The notes under the pieces: generated by a model
Told to the model about the DNA's origin: nothing
What the model saw: only the letters and a program-made list of their open reading frames with translations
Databases searched by the model: none
Position numbers and translations under genes: made by a program
NCBI GenBank assembly: GCA_021234155.1
Contig: JAJEKV010000570.1
Coordinates: 62,001 to 126,000, forward strand
DNA: 64,000 bases
Direction of reading: 5' to 3'
From: Isoetes taiwanensis
Lineage: Eukaryota > Streptophyta > Lycopodiopsida > Isoetales > Isoetaceae
Shown here: positions 21,521-35,890 of the stretch, in pieces
Position numbering within the stretch: position 1 is the first letter of the stretch
Layout of the letters: each line of letters opens with the position of its first letter

Positions 21521-22281
21521 ATAGGTCACAACGGACAACTTTCTTTCACAATGTGTAGTGTCGATCTTTCTATTCGAGTGATCATTGAAGAATATTCATG
21601 ACATTGAATTAGGAAGGCTTCACGCAATCATGTAACTTAAATAAAATGTCATCATTTAATTAGATGCATTTCATTCAAAATACAAATGTACTGTTTAATG
21701 TTCATTTCTCACAGCACAACTATCCTACGAACAATCGCACACAACTACATTACTTTTGTCATTGTCTCTTATGAGGAACATACAATCGCAAACAACTACA
21801 TTTCTTTTGTTGTTCAAACAAAACGGGTATATATCGAAAGGCCAACAAAATCAATGTTGAATGTCCATTTCAATAAAAGTCCCGAATTCTCTCATTCTAT
21901 ATGAATGCTATGCATAATACTACGTGGCTAATTAGATTTGTGTTTTTGGTCTCCCGTTATTGGAAGCCTTTGATGGGGGAGTTTATGATGATGAGGCAAG
22001 ATAGAGTATGATGTTTGAAGGGTGTGGTGCTATGGGCATTTGTTGGGAAGTTTGAGTAGGGGGAGAATTTGATCGAAAATGTGACGTTTCTAGATTGTTA
22101 GGATGGGTAATGGTGCACGGGCCATTGGATGTGATATGAAAATATATACCTTGATGAAGGGGCTTTTGACTTTGCATTTACATCTTCATGTTAGATCCCT
22201 TAATGCTCAATTGTGAAATATGAGACTGTCCTTAGATTGAACAAGTTTCTTCTACATACTTGTATTAGAAACTAATGATGA
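21521..22281. other. No gene seen; probable Helitron tail and hAT flank
   Basis: AT-rich, no coding resemblance. Two near-repeats of 'acaatcgca.acaactacat' lie at about 21,731-21,805. The Helitron 3' end (hairpin plus CTRR) is expected here but I cannot place it with confidence. Confidence 0.35.
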
Positions 22282-22289
22282 GTTGCAAT

Positions 22290-23307
22290 CAGGGCTCGAA
22301 TTTGACGGCTTTCATGCCTGTTTTTTGGATTTTTGCCCGTCAAAACAGGTGGAAAAAAATTTTATATGGCAAACGAAGGGCATCACTTGGGCAATTGCCC
22401 GTCATAGGGAAGGACAACTACAAGACATACTCGTCATTTGAAAGGCTAGGAACAGAGAAATGCCTGTCATTTTTTCTTGCTATATATCTATATATAAATT
22501 CTATAACTTATAATGAAATAGATTATTATCCCATTTTCTAAACGAATTTAAAATAAACATTCTAGAAACCAATGAACCATTGACTTATAAATATCTTGCA
22601 TGTTGTATTCGATGCACTTGCTAGGAGGTTTGGAGACGTGAGTGAGATATTTAATGCAATGAATTTCTTCAATCCATCTGCATATGCTGTGGATGATGTT
22701 GTAAGGGATGACAAGAATAAAGAATGGTTGGAAAAATTGCTTGCCATTTTTGCTTCAAAAGTAGACATGGCTAGATGCTTGAGTGAGAGGGAGGACTTCG
22801 TTGAGACACTTTTTAGGGCTGCCAAGAACAAAGGGATGGTGATGGCTTGGACTATTTGTAGAGATGAAAATGGAACATGTGACAGTTGGTGAGAAAGTTT
22901 TCTAGCATTGATGAAATTATGGCAATATTGGTCATCCCTGGAAGCATGGCCTCTTGTGAGGGAGGTTTCTCCCGTCAAAATGCTATTAAGAGTGCTATAA
23001 GATCGAGCATGAACTTAGAAACACTTGATGCCACAATGTGTGTATCATTGTGGAATGAACCTTTTGAAATCATAGATTGGCAAGCATGTTACAAGGACTG
23101 GTATGAAGCGAAGCAAAAGAGGAATGCCACTTGAGTAGCCTTCTTTCTATCCATCTATATTTTTTGAGGAAAAAAACTGGTTTCTGTCATCTTAAAATTT
23201 TTTATTGCATTTGAAAGTCTTGAATTTAGGAACTTCCTGTCACGCGAAAGGGGAAAAATTTGCCCGTCCCTAGAAAATTAAGGGCGGGCCGTCAAATTCG
23301 AGCACTG
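22290..23307 (+). mobile_element. Non-autonomous hAT transposon with 8-bp TSD
   Basis: The left terminus CAGGGCTCGAATTTGACGGC (22,290-22,309) and right terminus GCCGTCAAATTCGAGCACTG (23,288-23,307) are inverted repeats with one mismatch. The element is flanked on both sides by the identical 8 bp 'gttgcaat' (22,282-22,289 and 23,308-23,315), the target-site length of hAT transposons. Subterminal 'gcccgtc/gcctgtc' motifs recur near both ends, as expected for hAT transposase binding sites. Inside is the C-terminal part of a hAT transposase, so this is an internally deleted, immobile copy. Confidence 0.95.
22596..23134 (+). pseudogene. hAT transposase, C-terminal dimerisation domain
   Basis: Two plus-strand frames (22,596-22,892 and 22,886-23,134) overlap at a frameshift near 22,885. 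The second has LVIPGSMASCEGGFSRQNAI followed by KSAIRSSMNLETLD. This matches the hAT-family dimerisation domain, whose hallmark is 'P.stascER.FS..n.iks..R..l....l..lm'. The end, WYEAKQKRNAT, is close to the right terminus. The first frame reads as the preceding catalytic-domain tail, with FNAMNFFNPSAYAV. The N-terminal zinc finger and most of the catalytic core are absent. Confidence 0.88.
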
Positions 23308-23426
23308 GTTGCAATAGGAGGGCTTATCGTGTTCCAAAGTCTGTGGACATGAGAATAAATTTAAATTTGTGGACTATTTGTTATTATTAACACTAGCATA
23401 GAGGCCGCTGCCGAACCTAAATCTAT

Positions 23427-24210
23427 ATGGCCGCTGCAGAGCACGAGCCAGCGTCTCTAGCTTCCGTGCTTCAACAGTTCCACGAGAGAGCCGCTATAGC
23501 AGAGGTACGCTGAACAAATGCAAAACCCTACTTTGTTTCCGGATTTAGACTTTTGAATCACGGTTAACATAAAATATCGGAATCTATAAACGATAGAATG
23601 CTGCAGAAAAATGTATTACTGGGTTTTGACAGGATATAAGCTCCCAGCTTCATCTTTGAGTTTGCTTTAGGCCTGTAATGTCGATTGCTATAATATTTTC
23701 CATTGCAAGGACAGAAAAATGCTGATCTTGGTATTAAGAATCTTCCCTTGATGTTATCTTTCATTTAAATTGTGATTTATTTTAGGAACGACTTAACAAG
23801 TTGGAGGCATCATTGCGGACCAATGAAGATGGCCCTAAGACTGGTAAGTTTTTGGAAATGTACCTTAGCATTTTGTGTCTTTTCTGCATCTTTATTTATT
23901 TTAATTTGTAGTGTAATGGTCTGTCTAGAAACTGTGAAAAACAATCAGGGACATCTTCATGCCGCGCTGTTAGAGTTACGTGATAAGTTGGAAGTTGTGA
24001 AGAAAGAACAAGAAATTGAAAGAGAGAAGGTAAACTAGAGTCCTTTGTTTCTTGTATTTCAGAGGGCCATCTCATGTGTTAAATGTTTCAATTACCTAGG
24101 CAAAGTTGGAGCAAGACAAATTGCTAGCAGAAAATGAGAGGCTCAAATATCGGATTAAACATCTAGTCAGAGCAGTAGAAGAGTCAGATAAGAAACTAGC
24201 AGCATGTTGA
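23427..24210 (+). CDS. Small coiled-coil protein, 115 aa, four exons
   Basis: A spliced gene with exons 23,427-23,504, 23,786-23,843, 23,929-24,029 and 24,100-24,210 (TGA). All introns are GT-AG and the phases are consistent. The protein starts MAAAEHEPASLASVLQQFHE, continues with AERLNKLEASLRT across the first splice, then LHAALLELRDKLEVVKKEQE, and ends LKYRIKHLVRAVEESDKKL. It is nearly all charged heptad-repeat helix with no signal peptide or membrane segment. I recognise the layout of a short plant coiled-coil protein family of unknown function, probably soluble and oligomeric. The hAT element inserted about 110 bp upstream of its ATG, so it may lie in the promoter. The next gene starts 376 bp downstream on the same strand. 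Confidence 0.8.
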
Positions 24211-24586
24211 GAATGCAACCTCTTCTTGTAGTGGAATGGTATACTCTTGGATCTACATAGTCCATCTAAAGGTGTAATTTATTTTTTTAAACGAGTGATC
24301 TCACCGATTTCCTTTTGCTACTGTGCCATTTTGAATTTAATGATCATATATGCTTAATGTTTATGCACGATTGGATGCATCTTGGAAAGCCACTATCAGA
24401 TGATGGGAGGTTTTATTTAGTGCTTGTTTGGTTTCGTGGGCCAAAATAAGAGTCTTTTTATTTTATAACAAGACTGCTCTGCCTCCATAGAGAACAGAAA
24501 TACATAGAGAATGTTTTAGCAAAATGACGGGGAAATTAAAAGGTACTGCTCAGACGCATGTTGAACATCATTTCTTTTGATATGGG

Positions 24587-25845
24587 ATGGCGGCCTCGTT
24601 GTATCCTCCTACCTTCGATTATGCAGATCTGATGCTCTGTTGTAATGATACGGAACAATCCACATCGAGAAATCTGATTGCAGCACTTGGACCAGAGGGA
24701 CCTGGTCTTGTAGCAATCACAGGTCTTCCAGGCCTGGTAGATCTGCGACGGAGGCTTCTGCCCCTGGCCAGGACTCTTGCTCTCATGCCCTCCTCTCAAA
24801 GGCACCAGCTTCTCAAGGTGGCTTATTCTGTTCATCCTTCATGTCTGACAATAAATAGGGCAGTGGATTGGGTACAGATGTGCCAATGAAGAAAGCAGAC
24901 CGTCCTGTTTCCTCCTTTGCATCCCAGCTGAAATTTGACAAGGATGCGGCTTTTGGAGTACATAATGACGGATCTCCAATGCTAGAACTTGGAGTCCAAG
25001 AAGTTAATGAAGCTGAGCGAATAGGCGAGTTATTCAAAACCCTTGGTCTTCTATTTGTTAAAACAGGACTTTTAGTTGCTCATGTATGTGATGCGGCACA
25101 TCCTCACATTGGCCTTGAAAAGGAGATTCTCAATGCTGGAACTGCCAAAGGACGGTTGATTCATTATCATTCACTGAATGAAAGAGCACTCCCGTCTGTT
25201 TCAAAGAAAGGAGTTGCACCTAAATTTGAATTGAAGAATGATGCATGGCAGCAATGGCATTATGATTATGGAATTTTTACAGTTGTTATGGAACCCTTAT
25301 TTCAATCATCATCTGGAACTCTTTCATGTGATGGAAAATTGAAATTACGTAGTGACGAGTCCTGCCTGCATGTCATGGACGCTGCAAAGGGATCGACGAG
25401 TTCCATTTTTTTCCCTTCAAATTCTGTAATAGTGCAAGTTGGGGAGGCTGCACAGGTCCTTTCAGGTGGCAAAATGCAGGCCACCCTTCACTGTGTACTT
25501 CTGCCAACTGAACATCCAGATATTAGCAGAGAGACTTTTGTTGTGTTCCTACAACCAGCATGGGATACAATTCTCGTTCCTCCAGAAGGTTGTTCTGAGG
25601 CATCTATATATCCATGCAGTCCATCTCTTAAAAAGTCTACTACAGAAGAAACAACAGAGAACCAAGATTATGTGAAAATAGATTCTGTTCTCCAAAGCAT
25701 TTACCTAGATGATAATGAGCAGAAAAATTCTAAGGTCGTGCCACCTCTGTCATCACGGTGGAAGTCAGGGTCGACCTTTGCAGAATTTGCTAAAATAACT
25801 ACTCAATTGTACTATGGTTCTGATGGCATACAGTCAAAAAGGTGA
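24587..25845 (+). CDS. 2-oxoglutarate/Fe(II)-dependent dioxygenase family protein, ~405 aa
   Basis: Exon 1 (24,587-24,817) encodes MAASLYPPTFDYADLMLCCN and a segment ending LPLARTLALM...HQLLK. Exon 2 (24,859-25,845, TGA) continues with GSGLGTDVPMKKADRPVSSF. The join requires removal of 24,818-24,858, only 41 nt, with GT-AG ends and a CTGAC branch-point-like site. The 2OG-Fe(II) signature is present: HYD (His211, Asp213 in QQWHYDYGIF), a distal His288 (ATLHCVLL) and Arg301 (SRETFVVFLQP) for 2-oxoglutarate. The family is predicted to couple oxidation of an unknown substrate to 2-oxoglutarate decarboxylation. No targeting peptide is obvious. The C-terminal 80 residues are polar. I name the family from the HxD...H...R pattern and overall plant-type layout; the substrate is unknown. 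If the 41 nt is not spliced, the frame ends at 24,889 and the gene is broken. Confidence 0.8.
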
Positions 25846-29933
<4,088 letters not shown>

Positions 29934-30797
29934 CCTCCCTAGGGGCAAGGGTTAAATTTGCATGGCAGCCCTTCCATTCTTTTGAAGGGCGCTTCCAAAA
30001 CTTGCCTTTCGGTTTGAATGGCAGTTTTTAACGTTGCCATTCTGCTGCATAGTAAATTTTTTGGCTGCCATTCAATTCAATAAATTAACAAATTAAACAG
30101 ATAATAATCAAACCATGAACGTAATACTCAATGATTCCATATATTCATATTAAAAAGTTACTAGTAACGGGTGCCCGGCGTTGCCGGGCATAAATACAAT
30201 TTTGTTGTAGGGATGAAACTTAATTCCTTGCAATTGTACGGTTTCATCATCTACATGCAAAACAAAAACAAATGTAGATAAGAATTTATGTTGGCATTAG
30301 ATGGACTGAAAGCTTTAATAAAAAGGATGTTAACGGATTCGATTACCAGGCCAATGCTCATTGGCCTATAGATAGATAGATATTTGTTTTAACGTCTCTG
30401 CTCATTGAGTGCTTCTTTAAATAGTTATTTTAATGCTTCTTTAGATAGGTATTTTAATGACTATACAAAGGAGACATAAGTCAAGCATGCAAAACGGGCT
30501 TCAATGCTGCTGCTACTTTAGACTTGAATGCCTTCAAGCATACGACCATGAGAACAAAATGGATTTTCTAGTGAAGATGCACCAACAGCTGACCTAAAGT
30601 TTACTACATGGAGTTCCTTCGAATGAGGAATCATATGTTCTGATATTTAAAGCGGAAGTTCGTAATAGAAGGATCGGTAATATAGTGTTAAAAGTTAGAA
30701 TATGGTGTTAAAATTTTGGTTACTCCACGTAATAGTATGTGTATATGCTTGTAACGGATTAGTGGAGTTCAAGATTCACTGCATGTATGGTTATAAA

Positions 30798-30963
30798 AAC
30801 TCTTGCTTTCAATGGCTTATGTGCAATTTAAGCTTGTCAACACATTAATTGACCACTTTTTTAGCAACAAATTAAAGAGAAACTTTTGCTTGCAATGGCT
30901 CATGTGCAATTTAAGCTTGTCAACACATTAATTGACCACTTTTTTAGCAACAAATTAAAGAGA
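30798..30963. repeat. 83-bp tandem duplication
   Basis: Two adjacent 83-bp copies (30,798-30,880 and 30,881-30,963) differ at only a few positions. Each contains 'gtgcaatttaagcttgtcaa'. The high identity suggests a recent event. Confidence 0.92.
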
Positions 30964-33570
30964 TAATACATAGTTCTTAGTTATAAGTAACAAACATTCC
31001 TTATAAGGATGTTGTCAATCGAGCTTGATAGATTGTAAGTTGTTCATGTTAATTGTTCAATAGCTAAAGTTCTTAATAATTTCAGAATTTTGTTCATTTT
31101 CTATCATTCTATGCGTTGTTAAAACTTGAGATTTTATGTTTTTTGAGATTTTATGTTGTTATGCCTGGGAATGAAATTCGAAGCTATTGCATGGCCATCC
31201 AAGACATTTATCTCAAAAGATGTAATGCATCTCAGAATACATTAATGGTCCTATCATGCATATATGTATCCCATTGTAGATGCCTTGCCCGCTATTACAT
31301 CTGTACAAACCATTGTATTTCTCTTATACGTAGCAAGAGAGTGCCTGAAGCTTCCATACCCTTAAGCATGCATTTAAGCTATGCATACTCATTGAAACGA
31401 TGCAAATTCAGTGTTATTGAACAAACTTGAATCTTGCTCTTTTATTATATGCACAAATCTATCTAAATATATACGAATCGCTCGTCGTTGTTTCTTGATA
31501 GCACATTGAAGTCACTATTGGATGATCATCACAAAAAAATTGCATCTTTTATGTGGGAAAAGTATCTTCTCAAGTTAAAAACTATTGTCTTGATTGTTCT
31601 TAAAGTGGATGTTACAAATGCATAGGAGCAATACATGAGTTGTTTCTATAAGCTGAGTGAAGCGAACAACTGTAGTTGTGAAGATGAAATGGGATGAATT
31701 TTCTAGCAAAGCAAACAAAGCGAAGCTACTGAAGGAAACAATATATGAAGATACAGCTAAAACAACTCTATCTCTTGTATTACAACTATTCGCCAACTCT
31801 GAGTAGATTCTTCCAGATACATGTTTAAACCAACTGTATTACCACTTTATCTTTCTATTGCATCTGGACCTCCATGTTGGACCTATTGAAGAAATGTCAA
31901 GGGACATGGTTAAAACGACCTTTTACTGTCAGGCTGCTCATTGCCCAAGTAGTTCATTCCATAGTTCTTATTATAGAGCAGTCTCTGTCAAACAAAAAAT
32001 TAAAATAGTATGAAAAGTCTCCTTCAATCTTGAAATTTATAAGTGACTGCAGTGGTTGCATATTTAGTCTGGAAATTTCTTCTAAATCATTAACAACAAC
32101 ATCATCACCTCGTCTAGAAAAAATTCTATTTAGTAAGTCGGTAACACCAATATAGCAGATTATTTGGCAAGAACATATTTTTAACTAAAAAGTAGGAAGC
32201 ACAATTAGTAACCATATCATGAACTTATTCCTAACATCTTAAACATTCAAATGTTTTAAGCTACAATGTAGAAGCGCATGGCATGCTTAGTTCCAAAGCC
32301 TGATTTTCATCTTCAACAGTGCAACAAATTCTTCTGTTCCCATGAGCTCATCTAAGCTCCAAGCTGAGCCCCCAACAATTTGCCGATGAATCCCTGAGGG
32401 TGTTAAATGATGAAATAGCCCTGGATCCATGTGTTAGAACTTTCTCTTTAACTATACCATGGATTGCGCATTGTGAGTTATGTTTTGAAAAAATGCAGCC
32501 TATATTCTGGTAATAAGGGCAGAGTTTGTCCAACTTAGTACATCAATCACCACTGGAGAGAAATCTCGTCTGAACTTTCAATACTGAATGTGTTGGGAGT
32601 TCTTTCACTTCTGGTTTATCCTATATGTTTGCTAGTTACAAATTCAAGTGTGCTGATCAGAGTAATGGTCTGCACGCAGATAATGCACATGGGAACTTCG
32701 AATTGGGCCCCTAGAATGATCATATTTCTAAACTTGGTTTTAGACACTGCATGCCCAAGTTTACATTTGCTTGGTAATTGATGCATGAAAGGTATCTCCT
32801 TGTTTTGATATGCATATTTATATGACCTCAATAGTCTCAAACCTACTTAATTTGGCTTCATCATTGTGCATTTCAAGTGCGCAACCACATAAAAGAGCGT
32901 TGAACAATGAGCCTCATGCAGGCATAATTGTAGGCTTTAAAGGTAAAAGGAGCACTTGTCAACATATTAAAAATCAGAAGCAGATCCTTTAACATCAGAT
33001 CCCCGCCATAGTTTCCAACTCTAGATAGTGGAACGAAGACAACCTCTCGAGGGGAAAGGGGCACATCAAAGCGTGGCCATAGGCAAAACCTAGGCAACAT
33101 CTTATGGCACCATTTTTCCCTCCAACATGCGGTGAAAAAAAAAAAAAAGAGCTTCGAATGCACATATGTAATTAGTGTTCCATATAGAAAAAGCAAAAAT
33201 CAAAATGATAATAAGCTTCATGCTTGCATGGATTTTCATAGATGTGTATTCAACGAAATGGTATGGAGCGACATGCAAAAATGATTCAAAGATGAACATT
33301 TTTTTAAGATCCAAAGATCATTCATAACCTAGAAAGCATCTGCGCGAGAATGCATTGGAGCACAAACTTGCAAATTATGTTGATGTAGCATGTCGATTTT
33401 GCTACGGACCACATCTACAACCAAAGTTGCAGTTCTTCAACATGTAAACTTAATTCTAATTGATGTGTAGGCAAATGGTGGCTACGATGGTTGCTTCAAA
33501 TCCATTTCTAGGACTCTAAAGACACAGAATACATGCAACATAATGCCACATAAAGGGGAGGAAAGATATG
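30964..33570. other. No gene seen inside the TIR-bounded segment
   Basis: AT-rich, with scattered short frames lacking any family resemblance. A 14-nt A-run lies at about 33,133-33,146. No transposase motif is found on either strand by eye. Confidence 0.35.
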
Positions 33571-33583
33571 AAGTACCTCTTCT

Positions 33584-34581
33584 CTGATCATGCTCATCAT
33601 CGTGGCTGTAACTTTTGCAGATTGAAATCCGGCATGTCCGCATGCCCTTAATAATATATATAAATATAAAATGCGAGAATAAATCAATAATCGGAAAAGG
33701 ATTAAAGATATAGCACTTACAATTTCTCCATAGCCATAGTATACAACTTGCCTAACGGTTGGGGCTTTGAGAAATCCAAACAGTCTCATGGTGTTGTGGA
33801 GTTCTTGCCAAGTACAAAACAAATTGAGTTAGCATCAGCGATCAAAGTAAGAAATATGAAAAAAATGGAGCATTGTATTTGCTACAAATTTCAACAACTT
33901 TTATGCCTGATACACATCACTCTAATGAAAGCAACTTTGGAGCTATATAATCATGACATGCATCAGGGAAACAGACAAATTTGCTCTATACTTTGTCCCT
34001 CAAACTTTAGAGCCAGAGATTGCTCAAACCAGAAATTTTTAAGGAAAAAAAGAGGTCTGGTAATCCAAGAGCAAAATTTTAAGGAAAAAAAGAAGAAGCC
34101 TGGCAATCCAAGAGCAAAAGAAACCTTGCAACAGTAGTTGGAGCCATGCATTTGTTGTGGCCTCCAAATGCAATGAGGCATGCATCCTAGACAGACATGC
34201 GGTTGTCATAACTTGCAATATAAAATAGAATGATTGTGTGATCAACTTGAAGCAGAATATATAGATAATGGATATGGCTTTAATTGACAGTCACATATTA
34301 AGGACGTGGATATGTAAAAGGGCACTTAGCAAAATGCTACATATTTAGAGAATCGATATATGAATGGGCTTCTTCTATTTTGCCCATGCTGAGTCAAGAC
34401 TCTATAGCAACGATCTTATCTGAAAAATGAAGCTCAATAATCTCACTTGAAAGAGAACATGTAACAGTGAACATATAATTCATGCAGTAAAAAACCTGAC
34501 TCTTTTTATATAATCGTAGTCTCTCAACACTTACCTCCTTGCATAAAAGCTTGTATCGGTTGCAAGCAAACGATTGAAACC
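33584..34581 (-). pseudogene. Exon-like fragments of an unrecognised gene
   Basis: On the minus strand several blocks are flanked by splice signals. 34,581-34,535 runs from a tag acceptor to a gtaagt donor. 34,191-34,129 follows a ctgtctag acceptor and reads DACLIAFGGHNKCMAPTTVA, which resembles one kelch blade. 33,803-33,721 reads LHNTMRLFGFLKAPTVRQVV then YYGYGEI, with a gtaagt donor. 33,655-33,584 reads ACGHAGFQSAKVTATMMSMI and is followed by a gtactt donor. Reading phases do not join cleanly between all blocks, so either exons are missing or the gene is a decayed or captured copy. The family is not recognised. Confidence 0.3.
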
Positions 34582-35890
34582 CTATGAAGAGCAGAAGAAA
34601 TAAAAAAATAGGATGCACACCCAAAATATGTTCTAAGGAAGCAATTTCGTGTCCTTCCATGATTAGGAAGATTCGCCGACATAAATTTTTCAAGAAAAAA
34701 TCTCGGATAAAGATCTGTGGAATACCTGAAATTTGCCAGACAATAGAAGTCCGAGGATGCTTAAGCCCTGGATGCTTATTTTTTGTGCATTAAAAATTCC
34801 ACGGATGCCACAAACGCCAGACTAACCATACTGTCCGATAAACATCTGGAGACATTTGGAAGCCATATCCAGAGGACGTCCAGAGGTATCTGCAAGCCAA
34901 TAATCCCGGCAAAATATGCTTATGTTGAACTGGCGCCACCCTTCTACTTCCTAATTTCGTCGAAGTCCATGCCTCCATCCGGAAAGCCAAAAACCCATAA
35001 ATCATACTACGAAAACAATTGCCGATTTTTGGATATCTGAAACTTTTTCCGGCAGTTAAAAGCCCTTAAAACCTTAGGAAACTAACTTTAAAAAAAATCC
35101 AAAAAGTTTTTTTCCATACCGGAAAAACCCAAATTAAAAGAGTTGACAATGACAAAGCACGACGTTGCTTTTGGTCCATCCAATTAGAAAAAATCAATTC
35201 ATAACAATGGTATTGGTATGGTATATGCCAACGAACTTTTTTTCAAATCGTATTGAAACCTATGCAAATTCAACCCTTATAATATTGACACTGAGGCAAG
35301 GAAAAAATTCGAGATATAAAATAATTAAAATAAAATATTATATGCATACATAAAATTAGAAATTTTTAAAAATGATAGCCATTCTGTTGAATGGCTATAT
35401 TATGTTCTGCATTTCGGTTTGAATGGCAATTTTCTATATTGCCATTCTTTTGCATGGCAATTTTCTATATTGCCGTTCTCTGCATGGCTGGAAGGCTCCA
35501 GAATGGTACTGCAACGTTCAAATTTAACCCTTGCCTAGGGGCAACCCAAAAAGAAACGGACAAATGTGCAATTGGATGCTAGGGAATTTTATTAGCAACA
35601 TTTGCAGTGAATTTGTCATGAATCTTTGCAAGCATGACCTTTAACGTGACGAAGACCGATTGGTTGAACTTTTTTTGGCCGAACTATTTTTTAGCACGTT
35701 TGCACAAACGAGGGTAGAGACTTTGGGGCAATTTAAGGCTATCCACGTTGCAGCCAGCTGGGATTATTGTGCACGTGGAAAGCCTTGTAGTCGCTCGATT
35801 TCATCTATGGTGGAGAAAAAAACTTCGAAATTCCAGCATGTCCGTCCATGGGTAGCGCTGGAAGTTATGGCCAGGCTAGGGAATTCGATT

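Larger units (their letters stand above)
29934..35548. mobile_element. Candidate 5.6-kb terminal-inverted-repeat element
   Basis: The left end (29,934-29,980) and right end (35,500-35,548) are inverted relatives. Reverse-complementing the right end gives the same order: gggtt-gcc-ccta-gg-caagggttaaatttg, with a perfect core 'gcaagggttaaatttg' and small gaps. Just inside, both ends carry palindromic 'tttcggtttgaatggca...tgccattc' blocks (about 30,007-30,050 and 35,412-35,450). No flanking target-site duplication is convincing and no transposase is readable, so the class is open; long imperfect termini with complex subterminal repeats recall Mutator-like or foldback elements. Exon-like fragments lie inside. 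Confidence 0.5.
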
